Part shown: positions 21,910 to 33,555 of the stretch, one piece after another
Position numbering within the stretch: position 1 is the stretch's first letter
Layout of the letters: every line of letters starts with the position of its first letter
From: Serinus canaria
Lineage: Eukaryota > Chordata > Aves > Passeriformes > Fringillidae
Assembly: GCF_022539315.1 (NCBI RefSeq)
Contig: NC_066313.1
Location: 39,841,059-39,905,058, forward strand
DNA: 64,000 nucleotides
Direction: 5' to 3'
Position numbers and translations under genes: made by a program
Notes under the pieces: model-generated
What the model was told of the DNA's origin: nothing
Databases searched by the model: none
Seen by the model: the letters and a program-made list of their open reading frames with translations, nothing else

Positions 21910-23145
21910 GTAAGTCACTTATTTGGTTTTCTATAATAAAGTAGTTCTAAAATGGCCTAGATTATTATTGATGTCAGTCTTACTGTTGGCTCCACATTGA
22001 TCTTTTTAAACTGTGAACTGTCTGTAACTCAGTAGAGGGAAAAAAATGCCTGACAGTTCATTGCATGACATAAGAGTAAACAAGTTTAAAAAAGTCCAAT
22101 TATGTTTAAAATATGTGTGGGAACTATTTATGGTTTAAGGGAATTTAATAGGTTGGGACTGCATTCTTACTATGAGAATTCGAACTATGCCCCCTACTCT
22201 TCACTGTTTTGTTCTGGGTTTTTTTGTGTTTTGTGTTGAGGTCTTTTTGAGCATAGGTTTTTTTGAGTATATGTGTTGTTTTCTGTATTCCCAGAGCCTT
22301 GCCTCTCATGCTTGTCCTGCTGACCTGGTTGTATAAACCTGGTTTATACACATACTTCATAGGCTTTCTAATCTTGTTTTTGTTTCTGAAATTGGTATTA
22401 TTACTACATCAAGAGCAAGTACTCATTATGTTTTAGCTCTTACATTCATTAGAAGGTTGCATTGAGGGCTGCCTAAAGACAATAAATGTGATAAGAATGC
22501 TGTGCTCCCTTTCCACTTATTTTCTGGGATCATGAGATGGTAAATGCATCTTGAATGATGTCAGTAAAGCTGCACTGACAATCAATGAATGGGCAGTCTC
22601 AACTGATTTAAGGACTTCTTAGTTGTACTTAACGTTAACATGTGCACGTGCTTTTCCAGTGATGAGCAGCAAGGCTTGTTACTTACTTTTTACTTTTGTA
22701 AGGAGTATTTAAGATTTGGAGTCTCTATGGGCATTTTCTAATACAGACTGTTTTGGGTATTTATTATTGGTTTAGTATTTGTTATCAGTCTTTCTCTTCC
22801 CTTTTAAAAATGTCTTCTGGATTTTCTTGGTTTCATTGCCTGGAAAACTGACTTTAATTTTAACTTTATGTGCAACACCTTGATCATTTTTGTTAAAAGC
22901 TGACACTTGTTTTAATAGAGAGAACTTGCTTCAATAGAATATATTTCATTTTATCTTGTAATGATCCATGAAGAAATTATTAAAAAGCACTTCATAATGT
23001 TTACTTTTTCTCTTATTTTTTCCTTACCGATGCTCTCCTGCTGGTATGTAATTTCTCTTGCTCATTTTCAATTTCGTATTTTAAAGCAGAAATTTGAAAA
23101 TCTATTATAAATACATAAAATTAATTCTCTCATTAAATTCTGTAG

Positions 23146-23313
23146 GTTCGTTAATACAAACTGCAGACTTTGTATTGGAAGTTGTTGCTTATGAAGCACG
23201 CCGCTTGTTCCGTGACAGAATTGTTGGGATAAAAGAACTTCAAGTATTTGATAGCATTTTGACCAGTGTGTTTCAAGATGATTGGGGCTCAGATGTTCTG
23301 GACAATATGGCAG
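23146..23313 (+). CDS. DYNC2H1: DYNC2H1 exon E29 (AAA3/AAA4 link)
   Basis: Two bases complete Gly; then SLIQTADFVLEVVAYEARRL, FRDRIVGIKELQVFDSILTS, VFQDDWGSDVLDNMA plus one base. (A)YEA.R(L/V)FRDR(I/L)V is the conserved dynein motif before AAA4. Borders are ctgtag and gtaagc. Intron only 120 bases. Confidence 0.97.
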
Positions 23314-23433
23314 GTAAGCCATTTGAAGCCTACCACAGAAACCTGAAATATTTGTTTAGGAAATGCCTAGTCAAGTTAGATAGCATATGAGTTGAGCACG
23401 TGAAGTTTCAAAAGTTTCCTTTTTTTTTCACAG

Positions 23434-23558
23434 ATACCTTTTATGTAACTTGGGGAGCTTGTCAAGAGGCATTCATCACACCAGGCCAGGCACTACCACC
23501 ACATGGGAGGCCACTTGGCAGACTAAACTCAACAGACCTGAAAGATGTTATTCAAAAA
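23434..23558 (+). CDS. DYNC2H1: DYNC2H1 exon E30 (AAA3/AAA4 link)
   Basis: Two bases complete Asp; then TFYVTWGACQEAFITPGQAL, PPHGRPLGRLNSTDLKDVIQ, K. The flanks are conserved, but the middle residues CQEAFIT differ from the mammalian sequence I remember, so this loop is variable. Borders are tcacag and gtgagg. The 1,157-base intron has T-rich runs only. Confidence 0.94.
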
Positions 23559-24715
23559 GTGAGGCATGATTAAACAATATAAAGAATATGCACAGCAATG
23601 TTTCTAGAGAGTTTTGGCTAAGAATAACATGCAAGCAACCAGGCTTATGGTGGGGGCTGCCTCCTGTTCAAAGAATCACTTTTTTGCATTTGGTGAAGGA
23701 AGACTTGTGGTGTTATGTTGCAGGCAGCAGGAAGTATGTAGCAAGGTTAGGTTGATGAATGGACATCAGTTGCCTTTCCTGCTGATTTACAGCAGTTTGA
23801 TGAACCAACACTTTGAGAAACATTTATGTCTGTATATATTTGTGCATTGTTTCAGTTCCAAAGTGTTTTATTAAATGATTTTGTTTTAAATTTGTGATAT
23901 GGTTCCATAATTTTTTTTGAAGAACTGCTGGAGATTTACATGCTTTTAAGTAGTTAAAGTACAAAAAAGTGAGCTTGATGAGGAAATGCAAGCATTTTAA
24001 TTCCTCCAGGCTATCTTGATTTTTAGGATGAGAGTTTTGAGATTGTCACCCTTAGTCATAGATTTTGATGGACTGCAGATGGGAATCTACCACCTCTCCT
24101 TAAGTGCCAGCTTGTGACCAATACACTATATGGGAAATTATGAAATTCAATAGCCTCAATAAGCAGGGAGTTTGTTGGTTTTGTTGTTGGTTTTTTTTTT
24201 TCCTGACTGCACAGATACATTTGGCTTCAAAGATGAGGTTTTAATGAGTATAACAAGGTCATAATTTAATCATAGGATCTGTTGTTGTGTTTCTTTCACT
24301 AGGAACTTCCATAATCTGCAATTATGCAGCAATTAGGTGCCTAAAACACTCTCCTGAGTTATTATTTAATCTGTAGTCAGAGACACAGCTCAGTCTTTGT
24401 TCTGGTCCATTATTCAGTTTTAATTAGTTCAGTGGTAGATTCCTATTTCAATATATCAAAGACTTCCAAGGTGTTCTGCTGCTGGGCGTAGTGTGATATG
24501 TTAATTTTGATATATTTATTGCTCATAAAGGGTATGTGAGGTTTCTAAATTCTGTGAAAAAAAAAATAATTTCTGAATGAAGCCCTGTGTGATCTCTTAA
24601 GCTTTTAAGCCTTTTTTTCTAAATGTTAAAATGTTGGATGTTTGCATATCTCACTGCTTATATTTATTATTAGTGATCAGATTCTTTTTCCTTTTTTAAT
24701 TTTTTTTTTTAATAG

Positions 24716-24964
24716 GGTATAATTCATTATGGACGGGACAAAAAAGAGATAGATATTTTACTGTTCCATGAAGTCCTCAGTTATATGTCCAAAGTGGACA
24801 GAGTGCTGAGCTTTCCTGGAGGATCACTTCTTTTAGCAGGACGGAGTGGTGTAGGTCGTCGGACAGTTACCTCTTTAGTCAGTCATATGCATGGAGCTGT
24901 TCTGATTACTCCCAAAATTTCCAGAGGTTATCAGCTGAAGCAGTTCAAAACTGATCTTAAATAT
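24716..24964 (+). CDS. DYNC2H1: DYNC2H1 exon E31 (AAA4, degenerate Walker A)
   Basis: GIIHYGRDKKEIDILLFHEV, LSYMSKVDRVLSFPGGSLLL, AGRSGVGRRTVTSLVSHMHG, AVLITPKISRGYQLKQFKTD, LKY. The AAA4 P-loop at 24839-24865 reads GRSGVGRRT: the catalytic-loop Lys is Arg, as in other DYNC2H1 proteins. LLFHEVL.....RI/VDRVL is a hallmark of AAA4. Borders are aatag and gtaagt. The 771-base intron is empty. Confidence 0.98.
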
Positions 24965-25735
24965 GTAAGTCGCTTACTTTGATCTATTTTGTAATGCTGT
25001 AGGTGTATGTTAAAGAAAAAAAAAGAATATGGGAATTTTGAAGGACACAAAAGGTTGTGTGAGAAGAAGAATGACATTCTAAATGAAACAAGTAATTTTT
25101 TAGAAGTTCTCACTCTAGATGTGTGTACTGTTCTTTAGAGTAACTAACTGAAAATCCACTTTTTGGAATACCAGAGCTCTTTTTGATTGTTGTAGAACTT
25201 ATAAATATGAAATTTATGTGAATATTTATATGAAAAGCTTTTTCATGTATATATATCCATGTTGGTATATACTTTTATTTTCTGTCTTTACTATGATCCA
25301 ATAGTAGTTAAATCAAATAAAATTTTAGTGATTGATGAAAGCATACATATTATTTAAAACCAGGTGCAAGCCTTGAATCAACAGTTTCTCATTACCTTCA
25401 GCTATGCTAAAGAAAATTCTAGATCTTTGCCTACACAAAAGAGTGATACAATTCTCTCATTGAGTCATATACATAAATATACTCTATATTATGAAAGAGC
25501 CTGTTTTAATTATTTTTTCATTAATAAGCTGTATGTCTAGGTAAAATGTTCCTTATATTTGTTCCTTAACTGAATCTCCTGGAAATATTTGTAAATATAT
25601 AATAGTGTAGATGCTGTGGAGAAAATACGTATATAATATCTAGTCAAGGAAAGATTATGATCCATGTAACTCAGGATACTGTATGATTATCATTCTCTTC
25701 TGGACAATACACTGAGGTTTAAATGTCTTCCCTAG

Positions 25736-25844
25736 GTGATGGAGCTTGCAGGCATTGAAGCCCAGCAGGTGGTATTGCTGCTGGAAGACTATCAGTTTGT
25801 TCATTCCACTTTCCTGGAGATGGTCAACAGTTTACTGTCCTCAG
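25736..25844 (+). CDS. DYNC2H1: DYNC2H1 exon E32 (AAA4, Walker B)
   Basis: VMELAGIEAQQVVLLLEDYQ, FVHSTFLEMVNSLLSS plus one base. The Walker B strand VVLLLEDYQF and the E(M/L)(V/I)NSLLSSGEVP helix are AAA4 hallmarks. Borders are cctag and gtgagt. The 1,000-base intron shows nothing besides a run of GTT near 26660. Confidence 0.97.
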
Positions 25845-26844
25845 GTGAGTCAAGTCCAAAGAGAGTATGGACTACTTTTACCACACAGACTTAGCTCAAC
25901 GAGGCAGAATTAGATGATGTTTTCTAAATTTATGTCTCTATCAAAAGGTTTAGTTAGGTTTCTATGCTGTTTTAATATGAGTACTGATATGTAAGAACAT
26001 GACTCAAGGTCCACTTAGTTGTCCTTTAATTTACCCTATAGTACACTGCTTGCAGTTCCTCTAATTCATTTCAAAGGAGTTCTTGATAGCAGTGTAATAG
26101 CAGATTGAAAATGCATTCTACTCTTCTGCTTCCCTTTTATCATAAAACTCAAAATTGAGAGGTTTCCAATGCTTTACTAGATTGTATAGATTGAGTTCTT
26201 TAATTAAACAGCCATCAGCAAAGCTCACTTTTCTAAAGTGAGATGATAAACAACAGTAACAAATAACAAAAGTGACTTTATTTTACTGTCCAGCTTTGTA
26301 CCTGGATCAGAGAGAGGATCCTTGAAGGAGTGAATCAAAGATGCTAAATTCATTTTTTGGAACTGCAGTAGTTTAAGAGCTGATTAATAATAGAACCAGA
26401 TTTTCCTGTCTCTCACATGCTACACCAGATCTGCTTACAGTATCAGTACTTGATTATCCAGTGTTAAAACTGTGAGAATCTAGACAACTACTCACTTTCA
26501 TGTTCCTGTGTCCTGGTGTATGACAGTTTGGTTTGACTATTTTGTATGCAGTACAGGGTCACTGTCTTTGGGTAAATTTGAAAGAGCTTTTTTCAACCAC
26601 ATTTCAGCAATACAAACAAAGTAGACTGTTAAATAGAATCACTGTAATTTGGGTTTTTTTTGTTGTTGTTGTTTTCATAATATCATGAAAAGAATTATTA
26701 AGTACGTGGGATGATAGCCAAGAAAGTAGAGAGGTGAAAACTATGAAATTTGAATTCTCTATACAGACCATTCAAGGGAGACCTTCAAAGCAATTTAAAG
26801 AATTATAGTGTATTTTATCTGATTCAAATTCATTCTTGAAATAG

Positions 26845-26958
26845 GAGAAGTTCCTGGGCTGTATAAAGTAGAAGAATTAGAGCCGTTGCTATCTCCTCTG
26901 AAGGATCAGGCATCGCAAGATGGATTTACAGGACCAATTTTCAACTACTTCACATACC
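26845..26958 (+). CDS. DYNC2H1: DYNC2H1 exon E33 (AAA4)
   Basis: Two bases complete Gly; then EVPGLYKVEELEPLLSPLKD, QASQDGFTGPIFNYFTY plus one base of Arg. The GEVPGL(Y/F)...E......L motif follows AAA4 Walker B. Borders are aatag and gtatgt. The 816-base intron has no feature. Confidence 0.96.
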
Positions 26959-27774
26959 GTATGTCAACAGAGTTATAAGTTATAATTAAAAATATGAGGT
27001 TTAAAAAGTGGTATAATCATGGACAAATAATTTCAAACATAGTCTTTTTATTGTGTGCAATTTTTACTTTTAATTAGTAATCAAATAGCAGGCAGGAATA
27101 ATATTTGTGATATTTGAGGGCACAGAACCCTCAGCTGAAAATTTATTTTTCTGTCTGAAATTTTGTACTGATGAATGTTCTACAGATGTTATGAAATCTA
27201 CTGTTGAAAGTAATTAGAAGGAAGAAAGCTTTTTTTCCCCATTATTTTCTGGTTTGTATAGCTTTTACATTTATCTAGTAGCAGAGATTTCTTCTATTGA
27301 TCAATTATACCAAGAAATAACTTTGGATTCTTAGTAATTATAAGCAAATTTACTGATAGTTTTCTTAATTATTTGTGTTTCTTCCTTGGCCCGATGAGAA
27401 GATTTAATAGTTTAGAAATAAATCAAAGAATATGACAGAAAGAATACAGTCAAAGCAGCCAGCCATGGAAGTACTTCTGATTGGTTCTGTTGGTCTGCAT
27501 GAATTAGAATGAGAACTAGCACTTTCTACTTAAATACTGCCAGCTCTTCAGAATTAAAAAAAGCACTGTAGTACAGATAATGAGAATTCATGGTACTTAG
27601 TAAGTTTCTTCTTACAAACATTCCTTTCCTAGTGTGATTTGATGTTATAGGCTCTTTTTTTTTCAGAAATTGCCTTGTGATAAGTATTTAAAAAAAAGTA
27701 AATTATGTTGTATTTGCAATAAATCTACCATCATGTAGTCAGATTATTTACTAAAAATTGTTGCATTTTCTTAG

Positions 27775-27917
27775 GGATCCAACAAAATCTGCATGTTGTC
27801 TTGATCATGGATTCTACCAATTTAAATTTCACTATAAACTGTGAAAGTAATCCAGCACTGTATAAGAAATGTCAGGTTTTATGGATGGAAACCTGGTCAG
27901 AAGACAGTATGAAAAAG
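27775..27917 (+). CDS. DYNC2H1: DYNC2H1 exon E34 (AAA4)
   Basis: Two bases complete Arg; then IQQNLHVVLIMDSTNLNFTI, NCESNPALYKKCQVLWMETW, SEDSMKK. It has the family pattern (V)RxNLHxVLxMD.......CE.NPAL...C.V.W...WS. Borders are cttag and gtaagt. The 719-base intron contains a GC-rich repeat patch. Confidence 0.96.
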
Positions 27918-28235
27918 GTAAGTTGCATTAATTGTGACTTACTTAAATCAGTATCTCTAAATATAACTGAGCTCTTGTGAATAAGGTCAAGATATTTAAG
28001 GTTGGGAAGGAATAATTATCACTGTACTTATTTAATTCCTTTGTACACTTATGCAAAGGTGGAAAATTCCACAGAACAGTGAAATATTATTTGCATTGTT
28101 ATTTTACCAGTAACATTATGTTTTGTTCTCTCTGTGGGCTGACTTGAACAACATGCTGACTACAATGACTCTGATCAAACTCAGTATTTAAGAACAAAAT
28201 ACAGACTACAAGCAAAATGTTAAAGCCAGTGTATT

Positions 28236-28410
28236 TTGTTTGTGTGGTGAGGTTTTGGTGTCAGGCTGGCCAGCAGGGGTGACTTCTGTGAGAGGCTGCC
28301 GGAAGCCTCCCTCATGTCAGGTGGAGTTAATGCCAGCTGGCTCCAAGAAGGATGTGCTCCTGGCCAGGGCTGAGCCCAACAGCAGCGGTGGCAGTGCCTC
28401 TGGGGTAAAT
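28236..28410. mobile_element. GC-rich inserted repeat, probably LTR-like, family uncertain
   Basis: About 175 bases much richer in G and C than the intron around it, with blocks such as gtgacttctgtgagaggctg, aatgccagctggctccaaga and gctgagcccaacagcagcgg. I recall similar blocks as an interspersed avian repeat, possibly an LTR fragment, but cannot name the family or orientation. A 77-codon open frame across it (28240-28473) looks incidental. Confidence 0.4.
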
Positions 28411-28636
28411 ATCTTCCACTTGAGAGAACAAGAAGTTATCAGTGACATGGAATGGCAGAATTTATCTTTCTAATGCTAAAAGTATTCTGTAGATTCCTTT
28501 TTCTAAGTGTATCATTTTCAGTCTTTTCAAAAGAAAACTAGATTGAAGGTTTGTGGTTTTTTTTTTTAATTTTAATTTTAACTGAGATTGTCATTGTTCA
28601 TAATTTTAATGCAAAAAATCATGTGATTTTTTTTAG

Positions 28637-28718
28637 ATACCTGAAATGCTTCTGTGTGATTCAGATGAACAAGAAAAGACTGGAAAAACACATAAAGAAG
28701 TTAAGAAAAAACATTCAG
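28637..28718 (+). CDS. DYNC2H1: DYNC2H1 exon E35 (AAA4 to stalk, charged linker)
   Basis: IPEMLLCDSDEQEKTGKTHK, EVKKKHS plus one base. After the conserved IPEML start the exon is a Lys/Glu-rich, poorly conserved linker. In mammals the same position is also lysine-rich but different in sequence. Borders are ttttag and gtaata. The 1,269-base intron holds a 13-base-arm hairpin (29609-29637). Confidence 0.9.
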
Positions 28719-29608
28719 GTAATATTTAGGTAGACCTACTAGTTATTATTATTGTCATTAAACACTTGATCCCCTGTTGAGCATAGATAATAACATAGAT
28801 ACTTCGAGTATGTGTTTCCAGCATATTCACAGACTTCGTTGTTATTCACATGTCAGGCATTTTACACAAGGGAGCATTAGTTTGGAACATACATCCTGGC
28901 TGATCAAATGTAGTCTCTTCTGTCACAAGCAATCCCTGTATATATTCAGTTTTATACGCTGATTTAGCTGTATTTTGTTTTGGTCAGTGTCTTTCTTCTA
29001 GGTGGGTGTTATTTCACAACCTGAAAATTTGATGTTTTGAGAGTTTTTCAGTTTATATATTTCATTATTCTTTTTGTAGATTTTCATATTACTTTATTAA
29101 TTTCAAAAACTACTTTGTTGTAAGTAATGCCCCTCTTTCAGAATAATTAGGTTTTATCAGAAGGCTTCAAATATAGCCATGTTAAAAAGAGTGTCTCAAA
29201 CATAATCTAAGAGACCAGTGTCAACACTCACTTGCAGAATACTACTTTTAGCCACTTTCTATAAAAGCAGCACTTAGAGGTCATGGAACTAGCAGAGTAT
29301 AAGATGGTAAGTGGATCACTTGGAGTTTCTTGGTTTATATTGCTTTTTAATAGACCAATCAGAATAATGGGCAAAAATAGTATTTGGTGTTCACATTACC
29401 ATCCCTCTTTATCCTAGATCATCATAATTAATCTAGGCCGAAGTACTTATTAGAGGCATTCATTTAGATATAGATATGCTTTAGCAATTTTTTCTTTTGT
29501 AGGGTAATGCAATTTATTTTAGTGTATCTTTGGGCTTTTTTTGAGAAACTGTTCAATAAACTGAATGGCAAGGAAACCTTTTAGTTTGCCTGTTATCAGA
29601 GATGAGGG

Positions 29609-29637
29609 AGAAGACAAAAAGGGGCTTTTTGTCTTCT
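29609..29637. repeat. Perfect 13-base inverted repeat with 3-base loop
   Basis: Arms 29609-29621 (AGAAGACAAAAAG) and 29625-29637 around GGG. It lies in the E35-E36 intron, about 350 bases before the E36 acceptor. Confidence 0.9.
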
Positions 29638-29987
29638 TGAGAAGACACATGGGCTTTATTTCTAAAACAGTCCCAAGTATTTTAAAATTCCGTTTTTGTG
29701 GAAGTAGTTTCTTATACGATTAGCCTTCAGTAGTCTGCAATTAATTCTGCTGGCTTTTCCAAACAGCAAACAATTTCAGTGTGTATTTCCTTCTGAGAAA
29801 TAGGCATTTCAAATGTATTTACATGTTGTTTCCTTGCAAGTACTTAAAAAAAGTGTAGTATTTGTGCTATTTTGAATACTCGTAATTCATATCTCAAAAA
29901 GCAAGCATATTTGTTGCTTTTTCTTAGTTATTTTAATCTGAGATAAAATTCAGTATAATTATCTGTGTAACAAATGGTGTTATACAG

Positions 29988-30142
29988 GTCATTCTGATTT
30001 TCTGAAGTCATTTTTGGCAATCCACAAATCATGTAAAATGTACGGAGCAACACCTAGCAGGTATATGACATTCCTTCGTGTATACAGTACCATCAATAGC
30101 AGCAAAAGAAGGGAGCTAATAAAAAGGCAGAACCACTTGCAG
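29988..30142 (+). CDS. DYNC2H1: DYNC2H1 exon E36 (AAA4 end, start of stalk helix CC1)
   Basis: Two bases complete a Gly codon; then HSDFLKSFLAIHKSCKMYGA, TPSRYMTFLRVYSTINSSKR, RELIKRQNHLQ. The TP.RY..FL..Y......K...L..R..HL..G pattern marks the entry into the first coiled-coil arm of the stalk. Borders are tacag and gtatgt. The 877-base intron has no feature. Confidence 0.96.
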
Positions 30143-31019
30143 GTATGTGTTTAAAACCCTTAACATATGTTTTTTCTATATATTCTTGCATTAGGAAATG
30201 TCTCTTGTATTAATGAGCTGTAGCTGCAAACGTGGTTATGTGATGTGTCCTCTATTGACAAATGCTCATGATGTGGTTTCAGGAGAGAAATAACATCAAT
30301 CTTAATGCCCTTCTCTGTTCAAGTGCCTGAAAGAGTGAAAAGTGGTTTTCTTGTTTTTGTTAATACTTTTCTCAAGAATGTATCAGACTCAGCATGTTTT
30401 TTTGTTAAATGCGCTGTTAAACAAAGGTAATAATTTACTGGAAAATTAGAGATGCTTCTCCTCAATCAAAATATCTTCCAGATCATTTTTTTTCAAATGT
30501 ATCTTGAAATATTGGTATTATGTAATTAGCATTAAGTAACAATGTAGAAAGTGTGAATAAAGAAAATAGTTAATATTGAGCATAATTGAAACTTTATTTT
30601 ATATTTATGTTTTTTAGAGTGTTCAAATATGTAGAAATCAGATAATCTCTTTTATTTCATTCTGTTTAATTTTTATTGATTTGCTTTTAGGGGAGATACA
30701 GTTACATTGAGTTAATATCAGTTAACTGAAATGCTATTGAATTACTGGGAAAAAGATTATATGCTGGTTGTTGTTTCATTAAAAGTTTATTATTTTGAGA
30801 TTTTTTTTTATCTTCTGGCTGTAGTAACAGATCTTAGAGCGACACAGCTAGAACTACCAGATCTAATTTTTAGGTTAAATAATATCAAGAAAATGTGAAA
30901 ATTAATTAAAAAAAAAGATTCATCAACATTATTCTTTGTCCATACTATTTGTAGAAAATGTTTGTTTAAATTCACTTAAAATTTGTTCCTAAATATCTGC
31001 TTCTTATGATCCTTTATAG

Positions 31020-31157
31020 GCAGGTGTTTCAAAGCTGAATGAAGCTAAAGCCCTGGTAGATGACCTGAACAGGAAAGCTGAAGAACAAAGCATTTTACTC
31101 AAAACGAAGCAGGATGAAGCTGATGCTGCACTTCAAGAAATTACAGTATCTATGCAG
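31020..31157 (+). CDS. DYNC2H1: DYNC2H1 exon E37 (stalk coiled coil CC1)
   Basis: Forty-six whole codons: AGVSKLNEAKALVDDLNRKA, EEQSILLKTKQDEADAALQE, ITVSMQ. Heptad-like coiled coil with the GL.KL.EA...V..L dynein stalk signature. Acceptor tatag. The donor gtggtg fits the consensus poorly after GT. It is followed by the 2,284-base intron. Confidence 0.95.
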
Positions 31158-33441
31158 GTGGTGTATACAATCACATCAAAAGTGGGAAGAAAAAGAAAAA
31201 AAGCTGTTTCTCTGTCTTTGGTCTCTGTAACTGCCTGTGTTTTGTATTCTTTTCAACTGTTAAAAAACCTGATGCATTTACAAGAATTTGCCTAAGGGAA
31301 GGCGTGAGACTTGAATAAAGCTGCAACAGGACAGAGGATTATGTAATTTAAATCAGGTTAGAACTGGTTGAGTAGGAAGAGTGCAGTTTTGTACCTGAGC
31401 AGTGTTCACTGTTGTAGTTTAGTCTGTCTGAAAGTTTTCCTAGGACTTTGTAAATCCAAACTGATGGCTTTTATGTTTATCCTGGATAGGAAATTTCAAT
31501 GAAATACTTACAAGTAGCACCATTTTAAGTAACAAATACCAGGAATTAAATTTGTGAACTATCAGAAAATATGTATTTCATGAGGTCTGGTTCTCAGAAG
31601 AAGTTAACTTCAGAGAAGGTTAGATAATATCTCTATATTCATCACTCTTTGAATTTTTATTCTTCAGCTCAGAGGCAGACTTTTTTTTCAAAATTCTGTA
31701 ATTTTCTTTAGTACTGTTTTCTCAGTCAAGTAAAATAATTGTGTAGACAATAGGTCTCTACATTGACACTTCCTGGAATTATAAATGTAGGATAAACTGT
31801 AATGAGTCTGCTGTCACTGCACTGTTGTTTTTGTTACTGTTTAATCTGCTCAGTCTAAAGTTTGATATCAAAGACATTCTCTGTATGCAGTAGAATAAAT
31901 GCCTGGTCTTTCAAGCCATTTGTTTCACAATGCTTTAAAGGTCCATTACATCCATCCTTTGTAAGTCTCTTGTAGGCAGTTTTTAGTACTTTTAGGCTCT
32001 CTCTGTCTGTAGTACATGAATTTGAATAATGATGATTGGCTTGGTGTGTTGATGATTTCAGTTTTAAAACTGCATCTGCTGTTGTCCAGTAGAGTTACAG
32101 GTATGTGGGTAGCACATACTACACTGTAGGAGAAAATCAAAGGATAGGCCAAAAGCAATGAAACAAGATGGCCCCACTGACATCAGAAAAATTACAGTGG
32201 AAGTCTGATTATTAAGATTAGCATAAAATATAGGTACCCTCTAACATTTTAATGTCACTTCAAATGATCTAGCTTATATAACAGAGGGAGCTCTAATGCA
32301 TACAGACTCTTTTAATCTCCTTTCAGAGAAAAGCTTTTGACCTACAACTGAATGTTAAGGTTTTCTTATTCAGAGCGATCATTCAGTACATGTTCATTTG
32401 CATGAAATGTCTAATCTAGTTTTATGTAGCTAATGTTTTATGGATTTGAATGTAATCTTCAATAACATGCTGATCTGTAGCTTGGGTTAAGTGCTCAGAG
32501 GATTATTATTAAAGATTTTCTCTGCTTTTATGCATCTGTTACCTTCTGCTGAAGCTTCAACTCAGCTTAACAATTGCTAGTGATGATAATGTGTTATATA
32601 CTGTTTGTTAACACAAACTCTGGGCTTTGTTGTCTTTATCTGTTAGGTGATCCGAGCCTAGAGTATTGATATTTTATGTTATACTTTTATCCTCAATGAA
32701 TAAAAGGCTTTTAAGGTCCTTTCTACTGTGGTTTTATATACTAGATATTAATTGTTGTACTGAAGTGTTTAGGATTCCTGGAGATGTCTAATAGCTACTG
32801 TCTGCCTGTGGGCATTGGTAGATACAGTACAAGTCCAGAAAAAAAAGTGTAAACCCAAGCAATTTACAGTATAAGTGCATGACATTAGACAGTTGTCCTT
32901 ATAGACAGATTGGTACAAAATTCCAAGTAAAGAATCACTACCGTGATTAGGAATTCTAGGCTAATAAACCATAGTTCCAATACTTCTGCTTTTATGAACA
33001 TGATCGAAAAAGAGTGTTTTAAAAAAATGGTGTTGTGAAAGAAATTGTAAAAAAAATGGAATGAGGACAAAGACAATGAAAGGCAAATACTACTTTCAAA
33101 TGTAGTAAGAATGTTAGGCTCTCACCCTTATGATTTTCAGGGAAGGCTTACATAGGAATGGAAAATCAGAAAGAAGGGGAAAAAAGTCATAATGAGCCTC
33201 ACAGAGAGAGATAAAGATCTGGTCTGTGGTGAAGAAGGGAAAGGACGCACTGTAAAAGCAAATTATGCTTATTCCATATAGTTTATTTACTTAGCCAGCC
33301 TGCGTAATATCAAATAGACTCAGCTTTTTTATTGTAGTTGGTATTGTGCAAATTATTATAATGAAGACTAAAAGAAATAAGAGACCTAAAGGAATAAAGT
33401 CTGTGTAAATTTGCAAACTAAAGGATTTTTTTTTTTTACAG
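31158..33441 (+). other. Intron E37-E38, no clear feature
   Basis: 2.3 kb of AT-rich sequence. I see no recognisable transposon, RNA gene or conserved block; a 70-codon minus-strand open frame at 31946-32158 is not convincing. Confidence 0.6.
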
Positions 33442-33555
33442 AGTGCTAGTGAGCAAAAAGCAGAAATGGAAAAACTAAAACACCGAATAGCAGAAGAGGC
33501 TGCAGAAATAGAACAAAGAAAAAGAAAAATTGAAGATGAACTGAAAGAGGTTCAG
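33442..33555 (+). CDS. DYNC2H1: DYNC2H1 exon E38 (stalk coiled coil CC1)
   Basis: Thirty-eight whole codons: SASEQKAEMEKLKHRIAEEA, AEIEQRKRKIEDELKEVQ. Dense Glu/Lys heptads, the distal part of the outgoing stalk helix. Borders are ttacag and gtgaga. The 1,158-base intron shows no feature. Confidence 0.96.

Noticed and set aside
28240..28473. 77-codon open frame in a GC-rich patch
   Set aside because: No domain; GC-rich composition lengthens chance frames, and the patch looks like repeat sequence.
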